DNA from: Zygosaccharomyces rouxii | Lineage: Eukaryota > Ascomycota > Saccharomycetes > Saccharomycetales > Saccharomycetaceae | Assembly: GCF_000026365.1 (NCBI RefSeq) | Contig: NC_012991.1 | Coordinates: 992,001-1,056,000 of the forward strand | Direction of reading: 5' to 3' | DNA: 64,000 nucleotides | In this document: one piece after another, positions 48,972-59,782 of the stretch | How the letters are laid out: the number at the start of each line of letters is the position of its first letter | Position numbering within the stretch: the first letter of the stretch is position 1 | The notes under the pieces: model-generated | The model's database searches: none | Seen by the model: only the letters and a program-made list of their open reading frames with translations | What the model was told of the DNA's origin: nothing | Made by a program: the position numbers and the translations under genes

Positions 48972-49604
48972 ATGAGTACTACGTCAAGGAGGGGTGTCAG
49001 AGGTACCCTTTCCTGCACCTTACATAAATGGAAGAATGCTATGAGAAGGATAACTCACGATGTGCTGAGCAGAGTAGATGAACGAAGTTATGAAGATGAA
49101 AGTGACGTGGATGGACTTTTCCAGAGTGATACTCTAAGGCGCAGTGGTGAGAGTATAACTCTCGCTGGTACTAGTACCGATATGAGGGTGACTACCGAAA
49201 CCGAAGATGATGGTACCGATGAAACCAAAGTTTCTAAACAAACGACCGCAAAGGAGGAGCGTGAAAGAATACCGTTTGAAGATTATGATACTGTTGATGA
49301 ATGTGCGAAACTACGACGTGAGACTGGTGAGCCATTTTGTCAGGGAGATAAAATTTGGTTGCGTCGCAGAGAACTGTGGACACAACCTGCAAAGAGCAAT
49401 TCTATAAATGAATCAATTAAACGTAGTCGAAAATTTACAACAATTCCCCGCCAATGTTATGTTAAGATTTACAAAAAGCTTTCGATAGATGATAAGCCAT
49501 TAAAGGAGCCTCTAAATTTAAAAGATGCCCTAAAAGTAATTGATGCCGGATGGACAGAAATTAGAAGATGTGAAGAAGCAGCAGTGATTAATGGCGTAGT
49601 ATGA
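48972..49604 (+). CDS. YLR407W-like protein of unknown function
   Basis: This 210-residue protein occupies the place of YLR407W (228 residues), whose deletion gives elongated buds but whose molecular role is not established. The N terminus is basic (MSTTSRRGVRGTLSCTLHK), the middle is acidic and Thr/Ser-rich and probably disordered (about residues 45-105), and the conserved part is C-terminal, with GDKIWLRRRELWTQP near residues 125-140 and IPRQCYVKIYKKLSID near 160-175. That arrangement resembles the fungal DUF4050-type family; I assign this tentatively. It converges on BLS1 with only 40 bases between the stop codons. Confidence 0.82.
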   Translation: MSTTSRRGVRGTLSCTLHKWKNAMRRITHDVLSRVDERSYEDESDVDGLFQSDTLRRSGESITLAGTSTDMRVTTETEDDGTDETKVSKQTTAKEERERIPFEDYDTVDECAKLRRETGEPFCQGDKIWLRRRELWTQPAKSNSINESIKRSRKFTTIPRQCYVKIYKKLSIDDKPLKEPLNLKDALKVIDAGWTEIRRCEEAAVINGVV

Positions 49605-49644
49605 TGTTCTACATTTCATTTTATATAATTACATTTACACTTTT

Positions 49645-49950
49645 TCATCTTCTTTTAGCTAATTGCATCGTTAGTTCTAATACTCTTAAATCTCTGTCTA
49701 TTAGTTCTGCCCAGCTTTGTAAATCCCCTTGTCTCATTACGATCTCATTATACTTATCATGCAATTTTTGCAGTGGTGTTAGACTTTCTCTAAATGATCC
49801 ATCATGCAGCTTGAGTAACCTTTTCAATTGAACTTCAGTTATATAACTATTGTTATCTTCAATTTCTTTGAGAATCTTTGAAGCATCAGTATCTCTAGTT
49901 GATTTGCAGATGGAATTCACCAATTGATCCAACTCATATTTGGGGGCCAT
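49645..49950 (-). CDS. BLS1: Bls1-like BLOC-1 subunit
   Basis: This 101-residue, wholly helical, charged protein lies where BLS1 (YLR408C, 122 residues) is expected. Bls1 is a subunit of the yeast BLOC-1 complex on endosomes, which acts with the Rab5-type GAP Msb3 in endosome maturation. Heptad-like hydrophobic spacing suggests a coiled coil through most of its length (for example LDQLVNSICK and LRVLELTMQLAK). The start is an ATG. The sequence is weakly conserved, so synteny carries most of the weight. Confidence 0.8.
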   Translation of the reverse strand: MAPKYELDQLVNSICKSTRDTDASKILKEIEDNNSYITEVQLKRLLKLHDGSFRESLTPLQKLHDKYNEIVMRQGDLQSWAELIDRDLRVLELTMQLAKRR

Positions 49951-50103
49951 TCCTCTTTGAATTTATTTCATATCACGTTTAAAGCTCAAGTTAGTTAGTC
50001 AATCTTTCAGTTAGTTAACCTTTAATCGACATAATAAAATTAAAGGGAGAAAGTAAGCAAAACAATCAATCAGGTGGTGGTAGGAAGAATTGTTTCGAGT
50101 ATC

Positions 50104-53100
50104 ATGCTGAAATGCAAATTAGTAGATTCAGTACCATCACAAGGAATTACAGCGATTCTACATAACCCAGAGACTCATAAATTAGTGGTAGCGAAAGATG
50201 ACCAAAGTGTACAGGTTTATTCAAGAGAATCTCATAGCTTAAGGTTGATACAAACCTATCCTCAGCTTTTACAAAATTCTAGATTCAATGATGATAAAGT
50301 CCAAGAACTGTACGGTTGTAAACCACTGTCTACCATATTTGCCCGTTGTGATAAATCCTTACTACTGTATGACAGTATAAATTTCCACAAATACGATCAA
50401 ATAGTGGATCGTAGAGGCATTGAGAAATGTTGGATTATGGAGACGCCGTTAGATGATTCAGAAGATGTTTTAACTGCCCTCATGTACGCTACCAAGAATA
50501 GAGGTAAACTTAGAATGTTAATTTGGGAAGGTAGAACTTACAAAAGGGTTGTTGAAGCTACATTGCCAAATAGAGGCGAGTTTGTATTGTCATCTGAGGC
50601 TGAATCCAGAGGTGTTATCTTAGCAACCACGCATGGCATTTACCATTGGCCGTATGGGGACTCTTTTCTTGTAAAGATTGATAAAATCGTTAGGAGGAAG
50701 TATCCTGGAGACTTAGTCAGTTGTCTAGCTGAGTTGACGGCTAAGACTCGTGAAATGAAGGTCAACGGTAAATCTATAAAAGATAATGATTCCACTTCCT
50801 TCATGTCGTCTAGCAGATTAACGAAAAGATCCAGTTTTACAAGTCTATGGAGTAGGAGAAATATTCCACATAAGCATGCAATGAACTCAGTTAAATCTGT
50901 TTTCAAAACTACAGATAGCGACAAAATAATGATTTTAGATGGTTTCTCGAAAAATCTTTTCCAGTTAGGTTGCAAAGATAATCATGAATTTTATTTATTC
51001 GCATTAGATTTGTCTCAGTTCATGGAGTGGAATCAAGGGCTACAATCGATAAGATATCTTTCAGGACTTAATTTAATTCTTAATAATTCTCATGAGTTTA
51101 GAGTTGTTGATTATCAGTATGGATTCACTTTTTTGGAACAATCCGTTGAAGAGGGCATTAAATGGGTGGAACCCATCGGTAAATCGCATTTCATAATTTG
51201 GACGTTGAACGATCAATTACACCTTTACCGGTATCAATTAGAAGATGATACCAATGATTTACTGGGGGATGATAGATCATTATGTGGGATTTCGTTTGAT
51301 ACCGATTTCAACAAATTATGGCGTAAAGTGATATTTTACCAGCAGTTCTTAGACTTTCCTCATCCAGAAAACCTATGCTGCTCCAAAAATCCAGAAGCAT
51401 CGTTGGATTTAGTAGTTTTGAAGTTAAGAGATTTGACGGTTCTTTGGTGCTTGGAAATATTCGCTCGATTTGAAAATTGCATGAGTATGTTGTCTTCGCA
51501 CGATCAAATCCATGACAGGACCATGGTTTTACAAGATTTAATCCCGAAGTTGATCTTTGATAAATTCTTGGAATTTTGGGCACCACCTCAACTTATCATT
51601 TTAAAATGTTTCCCGCCGAAGATTGCAAGACTCGTTCCCGAAGTAACGGGTCAACAGCATAGTTGTCTATATGACGATTTAAAAGATCAAAGGACTTACA
51701 CACTACCTGCAATGATAATTCGTAAATGGTTCTTACCCTATTTGACAGATACTAGAAGACATTTGAAAAGTATTGCACAGAAGGATAGCATAACGTGGGA
51801 ACATTCAGGTCGAAAAATAGATGCGAATCTTAATTTCTTTCTCATGGATAAGCACCAAACGCTTGACGTCACCACACTACTCACATTGATCGATACCGTG
51901 CTTTTCGTAGCATATCTGTATTACTACCCGTCAATGGTAGGACCTTTACTTCGTATCGATAATTTATGCGAACGTGATGTTGTTGTAAGGGAATTACAAG
52001 AACGCCGTATGTTCCAAGAGCTAGTAGATTTCTACTTCGGAAGAAGTATGCATGCAGATGCCTTGGAATTTCTCACGAACCTTATCACTAGCATGGATCA
52101 AGATGACAATACGGTCAAATTTCAGGATGGGGTCAAAGTTTTAGTAGTAGATTATTTGAAGAAATTACCACTAGAGCATCAAGGACTACTCTTTCACTAT
52201 TTGGATTGGTTACTGAAAAGATTTGGTAAAGATTCTGCCCTTATGGAGTCTGTTTTCATGAACGAAACACCTGCATGTGCTAGCCGTAATCATTATCAAA
52301 TTTATGAATATATTGATAAAATGGACAAGACAACCGCTATACGTTATTTGGAGTTTGTTATTAGTGCATTTGGCTCCAAGGATGTGAAATTGCATACTAC
52401 TTTGGTGAAACTATATTTTGACGACATGAACAATCCAACCACTAAGATGAAATTAAAATCTGTCTTAGAATCAACCTCTGTCTATGAACCAAGGACAATT
52501 TTAAGATTATTGAACGAATTATCAGACAACAAAGGAGACCCTGTTTCGCAGCAGCAGCATAACTTTATTTCACTTCTAAAAACTTTCCCCTTACAGAAAT
52601 TGGGAGACCATCATGCCGCCATTAACATATTTTATGATGATCTCTCGGATTACAATGCTACATCCAGTTATTGTAAGAGTGTCTACACAGATCACCCTGA
52701 AACCGGTAAAGACAGTTTGAACTATTTTTTCCAAAAGATATTGAACAAGTATGCTAAAACTGGTAACTCCAATGAAATTCTCTACTTTCTTCAAGAACAT
52801 GGAAATAAAATCAACATTATCAAGATTTACGAGATCCTACCCAAGGAGCTTTCTTTAAATCAATTCAAGGATATTTTTTTACAGACTGTGAAATCTCATT
52901 CAATTGCCAGAGATGAGACGAAATTAACTAAAAACCTTTTGCAAGTCGAACTCATCAACAAGGGCTATGATCTTAATAGAACCCTATCAGAATATTCAAT
53001 ATTGGGTGAAAATTACGAATGTCCTGTTTGCAATAAACATTTCTCAACTTTCACGACAGATACTCTGCTCTTATTCACATTTGATAAAAAGAAAGTAGTC

Positions 53101-53217
53101 GTACACTATAACTGTGGTAGAGCTTTGCAGGCAAAGATACAAAATAAAAGAACAAAAGCACAACAAAAGGCACACAGGGTTGTATCAGACCTGAAAGAAA
53201 TTGACAAGATCGGATAA
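50104..53217 (+). CDS. VAM6: Vam6 (Vps39), HOPS tethering subunit
   Basis: This 1037-residue protein (1049 in S. cerevisiae, YDL077C) has an N-terminal beta-propeller/CNH-like domain (about residues 1-340), a helical solenoid with clathrin-repeat character, and a C-terminal Vps39-type zinc-binding end (YECPVCNKHFSTF about residue 970, then VHYNCGRALQ). It binds the Rab7 homologue Ypt7 and tethers vacuoles as part of HOPS, and also contributes to vacuole-mitochondrion contacts. The frame opens ten codons earlier with GTG; the ATG at 50104 (MLKCKLVDS) is used. VPS33, its HOPS partner, is also in the window. Confidence 0.95.
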   Translation: MLKCKLVDSVPSQGITAILHNPETHKLVVAKDDQSVQVYSRESHSLRLIQTYPQLLQNSRFNDDKVQELYGCKPLSTIFARCDKSLLLYDSINFHKYDQIVDRRGIEKCWIMETPLDDSEDVLTALMYATKNRGKLRMLIWEGRTYKRVVEATLPNRGEFVLSSEAESRGVILATTHGIYHWPYGDSFLVKIDKIVRRKYPGDLVSCLAELTAKTREMKVNGKSIKDNDSTSFMSSSRLTKRSSFTSLWSRRNIPHKHAMNSVKSVFKTTDSDKIMILDGFSKNLFQLGCKDNHEFYLFALDLSQFMEWNQGLQSIRYLSGLNLILNNSHEFRVVDYQYGFTFLEQSVEEGIKWVEPIGKSHFIIWTLNDQLHLYRYQLEDDTNDLLGDDRSLCGISFDTDFNKLWRKVIFYQQFLDFPHPENLCCSKNPEASLDLVVLKLRDLTVLWCLEIFARFENCMSMLSSHDQIHDRTMVLQDLIPKLIFDKFLEFWAPPQLIILKCFPPKIARLVPEVTGQQHSCLYDDLKDQRTYTLPAMIIRKWFLPYLTDTRRHLKSIAQKDSITWEHSGRKIDANLNFFLMDKHQTLDVTTLLTLIDTVLFVAYLYYYPSMVGPLLRIDNLCERDVVVRELQERRMFQELVDFYFGRSMHADALEFLTNLITSMDQDDNTVKFQDGVKVLVVDYLKKLPLEHQGLLFHYLDWLLKRFGKDSALMESVFMNETPACASRNHYQIYEYIDKMDKTTAIRYLEFVISAFGSKDVKLHTTLVKLYFDDMNNPTTKMKLKSVLESTSVYEPRTILRLLNELSDNKGDPVSQQQHNFISLLKTFPLQKLGDHHAAINIFYDDLSDYNATSSYCKSVYTDHPETGKDSLNYFFQKILNKYAKTGNSNEILYFLQEHGNKINIIKIYEILPKELSLNQFKDIFLQTVKSHSIARDETKLTKNLLQVELINKGYDLNRTLSEYSILGENYECPVCNKHFSTFTTDTLLLFTFDKKKVVVHYNCGRALQAKIQNKRTKAQQKAHRVVSDLKEIDKIG

Positions 53218-53282
53218 TACTGTAACAATTAATTCTTTTAAAAATTCCCATTCTGTAATAACGATATTATATATATATCTGC

Positions 53283-56102
53283 TTATGCATTAGATACAAA
53301 ATTAACGACACCAGCACAGAAATTCACCAACTCATTCAGTCTTTCATCACGTCTATGGACTGCATCCCAACCATCTAATGCCTCTTTAATCCTTGGATTG
53401 CTATTGTTGACATGTATAACATCTCCTTGAGCCTTCATGAGAAGACTCATAAAGGCTTCATGAAGTTCAAAGTTAGTGTTTGAAGCTAAACCTTGGGTTA
53501 AGGCATTGATGAACCAAATGATTTCATCATAAGGTTCGAAAGCGTTCAATGATTTGATTTCGAGATCCACACTTGCTGGAGAGAGGTTGACTAAGTTTTG
53601 CAAGAAATCTGTAAAATCACCACTTTGAGCACCTGCTCTCAATAAGTTGGTGAATTTTGATTCAAATCCAAATTCACCAGAAGGCTTAGCATTGGTCAAT
53701 TTTTCACGAATAGCATTTTCGTTTTGCTTGGCTTCTTGTCTCTGGCGTAATTCCTCAGGAGATGCATGGACAGCACCTTCTCTACTCGATGCTTCATCAC
53801 CAACAGCTTCACCAGAAAGTTGAAGGAAAAATGGTACATTTTCTGCCTTCTTTGGTTGTTCCTTTGGCTTAGAACGTTGTCTAATGACATCCAATGCTAA
53901 TAAGGTATTCATCTTGTTTCTTGAGCCTAGAGACAAAGTGACCAGTTCATCGCTAATTTGGGCCAGAGATTGATAGGTATTGAAGTCTAACCCATTTTCC
54001 TCTTGAGTACTCTCATTGAAAGCACCATCTAGCAGTGACCCACCACCAGTAGCTGAAGCGTTAGGTAAGGCAGATTGAGCAAACTCTTCTTCATCGATTG
54101 TTCTGGTGGAAATTGGCTTGAATTGGGCTCTATTGGTCCATATGCATATACCATTACCTGTAACGTGTGTTGTTGCAATCAAATCACCTTTAGGCGAGAA
54201 CTTGACATTGGTAGCTACTGAATCTAATCTGACACCATCAATGCATCCACCAGTGGGTAAGTCCCAGGTCCTGATAGTACCGTCCAAGGAGGCGGAGACA
54301 ATCCATCTTCCATCTGGAGAGAAATCGAACGCTGTAATTCTGTTGGTATGTCCCCATAGTTGACGCACAACCCTCTGAGTTACAGCATCTATCACGATTA
54401 TAGATAAATCATCTAATACCAGCGCAAACAAATCCGATGGACGATTGTAGATCATAGCGGTTATCGGAGCATCTAGCTGAACCTTCCCCAACAGCGTAGA
54501 CTGGTTGAAGTCGTAAAATCCAACCAATCCGTCTAACCCACAGGACACCATCTTACGGTTCATTCCATCAAGCGCGATACCTGTAACCGCCTTCTTATGC
54601 AGTTTATACTTCCTACGTAGCATACCACTCTGCATGTTGTAAGCGACGATACTACCGTTAGAGGATCCCACAAATCCAAAATTACCACACTGTGAAATGG
54701 CTACAGATTTAACAAGTCCATCATCCGTAGTATCAAATAACCATCTACCAACTCTTTTTCTGCGAATATCCCAAGTACGTGCCTTCTTTTCATCCTTATG
54801 AGCAGTGATTACATTTTCCCACTCTCCAGCTCTTGCATTTTCTATCGCCAAGGAAAGGATCTCAGGGAATTTTTCTTTCATGGTGCTACCACCAATTCTA
54901 CCACCATCTTGCCTTTTATGCATTCTTTGAGATAACTCTTGAGACTGAGCATCTTTCCTTAGAGAGAACCCCCAAAGAGATTTATCCCTAGAGGCAGATA
55001 ATATGAAATGGGATTCAGCATCTGCAAAACAGATAGTTGATGGTGGTTGAGAGTGACCACCTCTGGAACGCAAGAACCTAGGCGGCTGTACAACGACTTC
55101 ACCATCTGCTTGCGATAAAGAAGGATCAAACACATATTCCTTTAGTTTGTTATCACCACCGGACGTGACCACAATTGGTTGACCATTCAGAAAAGTGGCT
55201 CTAGTCACACCGTTGAGGGCAGCACTGTGGATATTCTTCAAGACATGTATTCTGGAACGGCGATCCAAATCATAAAAGATCATGTCCCCGTTGTTGGAGG
55301 CCACACATAAGTGTGGAGAGCCATCAGTTCTGAATGACAAGGAAGTGATTCTCAAGTCTGGGATTTTAATGGTACGTAATTTCTTGCCCTTCTTCATGTG
55401 AAACATGATAATTTCACCAGAACAGGTACCCAGTGCCAATACATCCAATGCCGGTGCTGGTTCCACAGCTGTGATTTGTTCAGGAAATTCATCAGAAGTG
55501 TATAGCAGTTTCCCCGTACGAATATTGTACAACAAAAGATTCGATTTCGTTACAATCACAATTTTATTCAAATAAGTAGCCAAGTGCACAACTTGGACGA
55601 TGTCACCACCTTGCAATTTACCCACACTGAACTTGGTATAGTACTCCGTAGGGAACTTATCTTGGGAATTTGCCTTTCTGTAAACGTAGACGCTGTTATC
55701 ATCCGCATTGACGCACATATAGTCACCAAAAACACAGAGTCCCTTCACGGTAACATTTTCATTCAATTCTACAATATGCTCACAGATACCACGTCTATAG
55801 ACCCCAATTTTGTTACCAAATCCTGCGAAAACATAGTGAAAATGCGTGGCCAAGGCTACAATGGGTCTCTCAGTTTCTTTCTCAGAAACGAACAGCAAAT
55901 GTAAATTACTTGCATCGTAAATTTGGAACGACTTACCAACACTGGTTACGATGTAAAACGTAGAGCCCAGAGTACCGACTGCAAATGGAATTGTATTACT
56001 GACATTACCGACTACTCTAAAAGGTGAGAAAATTCTTGAATTTCTCACTGAAGGACGTTCAGAGATCTCTAGTTTCCTCTTTTTACCGTACTCTACCGTC
56101 AT
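53283..56102 (-). CDS. UTP21: Utp21, UTP-B subunit of the small-subunit processome
   Basis: This 939-residue protein is the same length as S. cerevisiae Utp21 (YLR409C). It has tandem WD40 propellers in the first 650 residues (for example GHTNRITAFDFSPDGRWIVS, SASLDGTIRTWDLPTGGC) and a C-terminal Utp21 helical domain. Within UTP-B it binds nascent 35S pre-rRNA for 18S processing in the nucleolus. The upstream extension from 56165 starts at TTG, so the ATG at 56102 (MTVEYGKKRK) is used. The PAC/RRPE promoter is strong. It converges on VAM6 with 65 bases between. Confidence 0.97.
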   Translation of the reverse strand: MTVEYGKKRKLEISERPSVRNSRIFSPFRVVGNVSNTIPFAVGTLGSTFYIVTSVGKSFQIYDASNLHLLFVSEKETERPIVALATHFHYVFAGFGNKIGVYRRGICEHIVELNENVTVKGLCVFGDYMCVNADDNSVYVYRKANSQDKFPTEYYTKFSVGKLQGGDIVQVVHLATYLNKIVIVTKSNLLLYNIRTGKLLYTSDEFPEQITAVEPAPALDVLALGTCSGEIIMFHMKKGKKLRTIKIPDLRITSLSFRTDGSPHLCVASNNGDMIFYDLDRRSRIHVLKNIHSAALNGVTRATFLNGQPIVVTSGGDNKLKEYVFDPSLSQADGEVVVQPPRFLRSRGGHSQPPSTICFADAESHFILSASRDKSLWGFSLRKDAQSQELSQRMHKRQDGGRIGGSTMKEKFPEILSLAIENARAGEWENVITAHKDEKKARTWDIRRKRVGRWLFDTTDDGLVKSVAISQCGNFGFVGSSNGSIVAYNMQSGMLRRKYKLHKKAVTGIALDGMNRKMVSCGLDGLVGFYDFNQSTLLGKVQLDAPITAMIYNRPSDLFALVLDDLSIIVIDAVTQRVVRQLWGHTNRITAFDFSPDGRWIVSASLDGTIRTWDLPTGGCIDGVRLDSVATNVKFSPKGDLIATTHVTGNGICIWTNRAQFKPISTRTIDEEEFAQSALPNASATGGGSLLDGAFNESTQEENGLDFNTYQSLAQISDELVTLSLGSRNKMNTLLALDVIRQRSKPKEQPKKAENVPFFLQLSGEAVGDEASSREGAVHASPEELRQRQEAKQNENAIREKLTNAKPSGEFGFESKFTNLLRAGAQSGDFTDFLQNLVNLSPASVDLEIKSLNAFEPYDEIIWFINALTQGLASNTNFELHEAFMSLLMKAQGDVIHVNNSNPRIKEALDGWDAVHRRDERLNELVNFCAGVVNFVSNA

Positions 56103-56176
56103 CACAGGTAAATGGCTCGAGAATACAAGACTATGGACGTTTTCCTTGATAACAGTTGTTTCCAATACTTATAAGA

Positions 56177-56208
56177 GCTCATCTCATCTCATCGCTTGAA
56201 ATTTTTCA
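56177..56208. promoter_or_regulatory. PAC repeats and RRPE, UTP21 promoter
   Basis: Overlapping CTCATC units ending in CTCATCGC (56177-56195) and the symmetric TGAAATTTTTCA (56197-56208) lie 75-106 bases upstream of the UTP21 ATG. Confidence 0.85.
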
Positions 56209-56389
56209 AATGATCTTAGGGCGATAAAAACCACGTGGATTAGCGAAGGGAAATATAAGTGAAATATTCCATATTTGAATAATACTGACCTACAAACTAA
56301 TCAACAACAAGTTCACCGGTAAGAATAGACCACGGGAGCCCCTTTGATAATCAGTTCAGTGGCCTAAAGTGAACTTAGTTTGTATCAAA

Positions 56390-59300
56390 ATGAGCGATCC
56401 CCATGATAAGTCTCCTCAGGACAATTATAGTCCCTTAAAGACCGATGAAACTGCCTCAATGTCACCACTGTTTTTAGATTCCAAGACCAAGAAAGCTATG
56501 GAATCCATTGCTCCTATCCTAGAAAGCTTCGCACCAAAGACTTCTGCCTCTGAGAACACTTCTCTGAAATTGCCCCCACCGGGTATCCCAGATTCTGGAC
56601 AAGAGGAAAATGTAGAAGCAACTTTACAAAGAACTTTTAGTATCAATTCACAACCAAGTGTAGGACCCCCAACTTGTAAATCAAGATCTTCTTCAGAACT
56701 GCTGGATCTGGAAAGAGTTAAGAGTAATTCATCCCAAGGGACATTGAACCATCATGAAGCGTCCGAAATTTTATTGGATGCTGAATTAGAAGCCAATAAT
56801 GGTGAGCCAGCCTCGATTCCCCAGATTTTGACAGAATTTTCAGTACCTCCACCGAACCAAGACACTAGTGGATCTCTAGCGTCCTCTCCCCACATTGGGG
56901 GATTCAGCAGGAAATCATCAACCGCTAAAGCACAGTTACCTAAGATCGGTAAGATCGGTGTCTGTGCTATGGATGCTAAGGTACTATCAAAACCCTGTAG
57001 ACACATTCTAAACCTTTTGATCGAACATGGTGAATTCGAGACTGTTATATTTGGTGATAAAGTCATTTTGGATGAAAATATCGAAAACTGGCCAACCTGT
57101 GATTTCTTGATCTCTTTCTTCTCTACTGGTTTCCCCTTGGACAAGGCAATTTCGTACGTGCAGCTACGCAGACCATTCATTATTAACGACTTAATTATGC
57201 AGAAGGTGCTTTGGGACAGAAGATTGTGTCTACAACTGTTGGAATCCGCAAACGTTCCCACGCCGCCCAGATTGGAAATCACTAGAGATGGTGGGCCAAG
57301 AATCGATGATAAATTGAGGGCTAAGTTGCTTGAGCGTAACGTCGAGGTTAAACCAATTGAAGAACCAGAATGGAGGATGGTTGATGATGATACTTTGGAA
57401 GTGGATGGGAAAGTGATGTCTAAACCATTCGTTGAGAAGCCAGTTGACGGTGAAGATCACAACATTTATATCTATTATCATTCCAAGACCGGAGGGGGTG
57501 GTAGACGTTTGTTTCGTAAAGTTGGCAATAAATCTTCAGAATTCGACCCTACTTTAGCAAGTCCAAGGACTGAAGGTTCGTACATCTACGAAGAGTTTAT
57601 GGATACCGATAATTTCGAAGATGTTAAGGCATATACCGTGGGTAAAGAGTACTGCCATGCCGAAACCAGGAAGTCCCCGGTAGTGGATGGTATCGTGAGA
57701 AGAAACACTCACGGTAAAGAGGTTAGATACGTCACAGAACTTTCTAAGAAGGAAAAGGAGATTGCTCATAATGTTTCCAAGGCTTTTTCCCAAACCATAT
57801 GTGGGTTTGATTTACTACGTGTCTCAGGGGAAAGTTATGTGATCGACGTCAATGGGTTTTCCTTTGTCAAAGATAACAGTTCGTATTACAACTCATGTGC
57901 ATCAATTCTTAGAGAAACGTTTATTCAAGCTAAGAAGGCAATGGATAAACAAAATCGTTTGTTGCCTGCCATTCAAGAGGAGAAAACTCAAAAGTGGGTC
58001 TTTAAAGGTTTGGTTACGGTGATTAGGCACGCAGATAGAACTCCTAAACAAAAATTCAAACACTCTTTTACGTCACCAATTTTCATTTCTTTGCTCAAGG
58101 GACACAAGGAAGAAGTTGTCATTAGAAATGTTAACGATTTGGAAATCGTTGTACAGGCATTGAAGATCGCTCAGGAAGAGAATGCGGAAGATCCTGCCAA
58201 ACTATCAGTGCTATCCAACGCATTGGAGAAAAAGCTAACCCTTCCTGGTACTAAGATCCAGTTGAAACCTATCGTGAATTCCGAAAATGAAGTCGAGAAA
58301 GTTCAATTTATCCTCAAATGGGGAGGTGAACCTACTCATTCAGCTCGTTATCAGGCAACTGATTTGGGTGAGCAGATGAGGCAGGACTTTGATCTGCTCA
58401 ACAAAAACATTTTGAAAAATATAAGAATTTATTCATCTTCAGAAAGAAGAGTCCTTCTATCGGCTCAACTTTGGAAAGAAGCATTGTTTGGTGAGGATGA
58501 ACTAAGTAGCGACGAAATTAGCGTCAGAAAGGATTTGCTAGATGACAGTAATGCTGCTAAGGATCTTATGGATGAAGTCAAGAAGAAGCTGAAACCACTC
58601 TTGAGACAAGGAAAGGAACCACCTCAACAATTTGCCTGGCCACCTAAGATGCCACAGCCATATTTTGTGATCAAACGTGTTGTTGAATTAATGAATTATC
58701 ATAGAAAGATCATGCGTCATAACTATGCCACCAAGAACGTCGAAGAGATGCAATCCAGATGGTGTTGTAATGAAGATGCCAGTCTATTCAAGGAAAGATG
58801 GGAAAAATTATTTAATGAGTTTTACATTTTGGATAAGGTTGATCCTTCCAAAATCTCTGAACTGTATGACACCATGAAATATGATGCTTTGCATAACCGT
58901 AAATTTTTGGAACATATTTTTGATCCTGGCGAATTGGCAGATGAAGAGATGGGTAACCATTCACTCGTGGATCGTTATCCAATTAACGTGCTAATGAAGA
59001 ATAATTTCAAAATTGTGGAAAACAATGGGACCCATCATGGTAAGAAACCGGGAAACAGCGTCGGTTCCCTCGGTTGGGTTGTAGAGAGTGGGAAGACTAG
59101 TCATCGTTCTTCTAAATCATCTTCACCATTCGATGATTCGAGATTTATGCAATTTAGGGAGCTTTACAAGTTGGCTAAAGTTCTTTTTGATTTCATTTGC
59201 CCCAAGGAATACGGTATTTCAGATTCTGAAAAGCTAGATATTGGACTACTAACATCTTTACCGCTAGCCAAGCAACTGTTAAACGATATTGATGATATGA

Positions 59301-59782
59301 AGAACAGAGAGGAACCTGCATGTGTAGCATATTTCACCAAGGAATCCCACATTTACACTTTGCTCAATATTATCTATGAATCCGGAATACCCATGAGAAT
59401 CGATAGGAATGCTCTACCAGAATTTGATTATTTGTCGCAAATCAATTTTGAATTGTACGAAAGTACAGACAGTGCAGGACAAAAGACACATTCTATCAGA
59501 CTGAAGATGTCCCCTGGTTGTCATACACAAGATCCCTTGGACGTCCAATTAGATGAAAAACACTACATCAGCTGTATCCCACGTATATCGTTAACCAAGC
59601 ACTTAGATATGGATTACGTTCAACAGAAGTTGAGGAACAAGTTTGGAAGAGTCATCATGCCCCCAAAATTTACGCCTGTGAACATTACAAGTCCAAATTT
59701 AACATTCCGCAAGGACTACATGGGTTCAGCTGCCACTACAGTGGATTCATCACAGAAATCAAAGAAAGAGGAGGAAAAATGA
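56390..59782 (+). CDS. VIP1: Vip1, inositol hexakisphosphate/heptakisphosphate kinase
   Basis: This 1130-residue protein (1146 in S. cerevisiae, YLR410W) has a disordered N terminus of about 185 residues, an ATP-grasp kinase domain (about 190-510, with IGVCAMDAK, FVEKPVDGEDHNIYIYY and VIDVNGFSFVKDN), and a histidine-phosphatase-like domain starting at RHADRTPKQKFK near residue 546. The kinase adds a 1-position pyrophosphate to IP6 and IP7 and the C-terminal domain removes it; the products control Pho81 and polyphosphate and phosphate signalling. Both halves look intact. The frame opens seven codons earlier with GTG; the ATG at 56390 (MSDPHDKS) is used. Confidence 0.97.
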   Translation: MSDPHDKSPQDNYSPLKTDETASMSPLFLDSKTKKAMESIAPILESFAPKTSASENTSLKLPPPGIPDSGQEENVEATLQRTFSINSQPSVGPPTCKSRSSSELLDLERVKSNSSQGTLNHHEASEILLDAELEANNGEPASIPQILTEFSVPPPNQDTSGSLASSPHIGGFSRKSSTAKAQLPKIGKIGVCAMDAKVLSKPCRHILNLLIEHGEFETVIFGDKVILDENIENWPTCDFLISFFSTGFPLDKAISYVQLRRPFIINDLIMQKVLWDRRLCLQLLESANVPTPPRLEITRDGGPRIDDKLRAKLLERNVEVKPIEEPEWRMVDDDTLEVDGKVMSKPFVEKPVDGEDHNIYIYYHSKTGGGGRRLFRKVGNKSSEFDPTLASPRTEGSYIYEEFMDTDNFEDVKAYTVGKEYCHAETRKSPVVDGIVRRNTHGKEVRYVTELSKKEKEIAHNVSKAFSQTICGFDLLRVSGESYVIDVNGFSFVKDNSSYYNSCASILRETFIQAKKAMDKQNRLLPAIQEEKTQKWVFKGLVTVIRHADRTPKQKFKHSFTSPIFISLLKGHKEEVVIRNVNDLEIVVQALKIAQEENAEDPAKLSVLSNALEKKLTLPGTKIQLKPIVNSENEVEKVQFILKWGGEPTHSARYQATDLGEQMRQDFDLLNKNILKNIRIYSSSERRVLLSAQLWKEALFGEDELSSDEISVRKDLLDDSNAAKDLMDEVKKKLKPLLRQGKEPPQQFAWPPKMPQPYFVIKRVVELMNYHRKIMRHNYATKNVEEMQSRWCCNEDASLFKERWEKLFNEFYILDKVDPSKISELYDTMKYDALHNRKFLEHIFDPGELADEEMGNHSLVDRYPINVLMKNNFKIVENNGTHHGKKPGNSVGSLGWVVESGKTSHRSSKSSSPFDDSRFMQFRELYKLAKVLFDFICPKEYGISDSEKLDIGLLTSLPLAKQLLNDIDDMKNREEPACVAYFTKESHIYTLLNIIYESGIPMRIDRNALPEFDYLSQINFELYESTDSAGQKTHSIRLKMSPGCHTQDPLDVQLDEKHYISCIPRISLTKHLDMDYVQQKLRNKFGRVIMPPKFTPVNITSPNLTFRKDYMGSAATTVDSSQKSKKEEEK

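Noticed and set aside
56752..57282. 176-codon frame opposite the VIP1 N-terminal region
   Set aside because: Antisense shadow over a less constrained part of VIP1; the composition is not protein-like and no relative is recognised.
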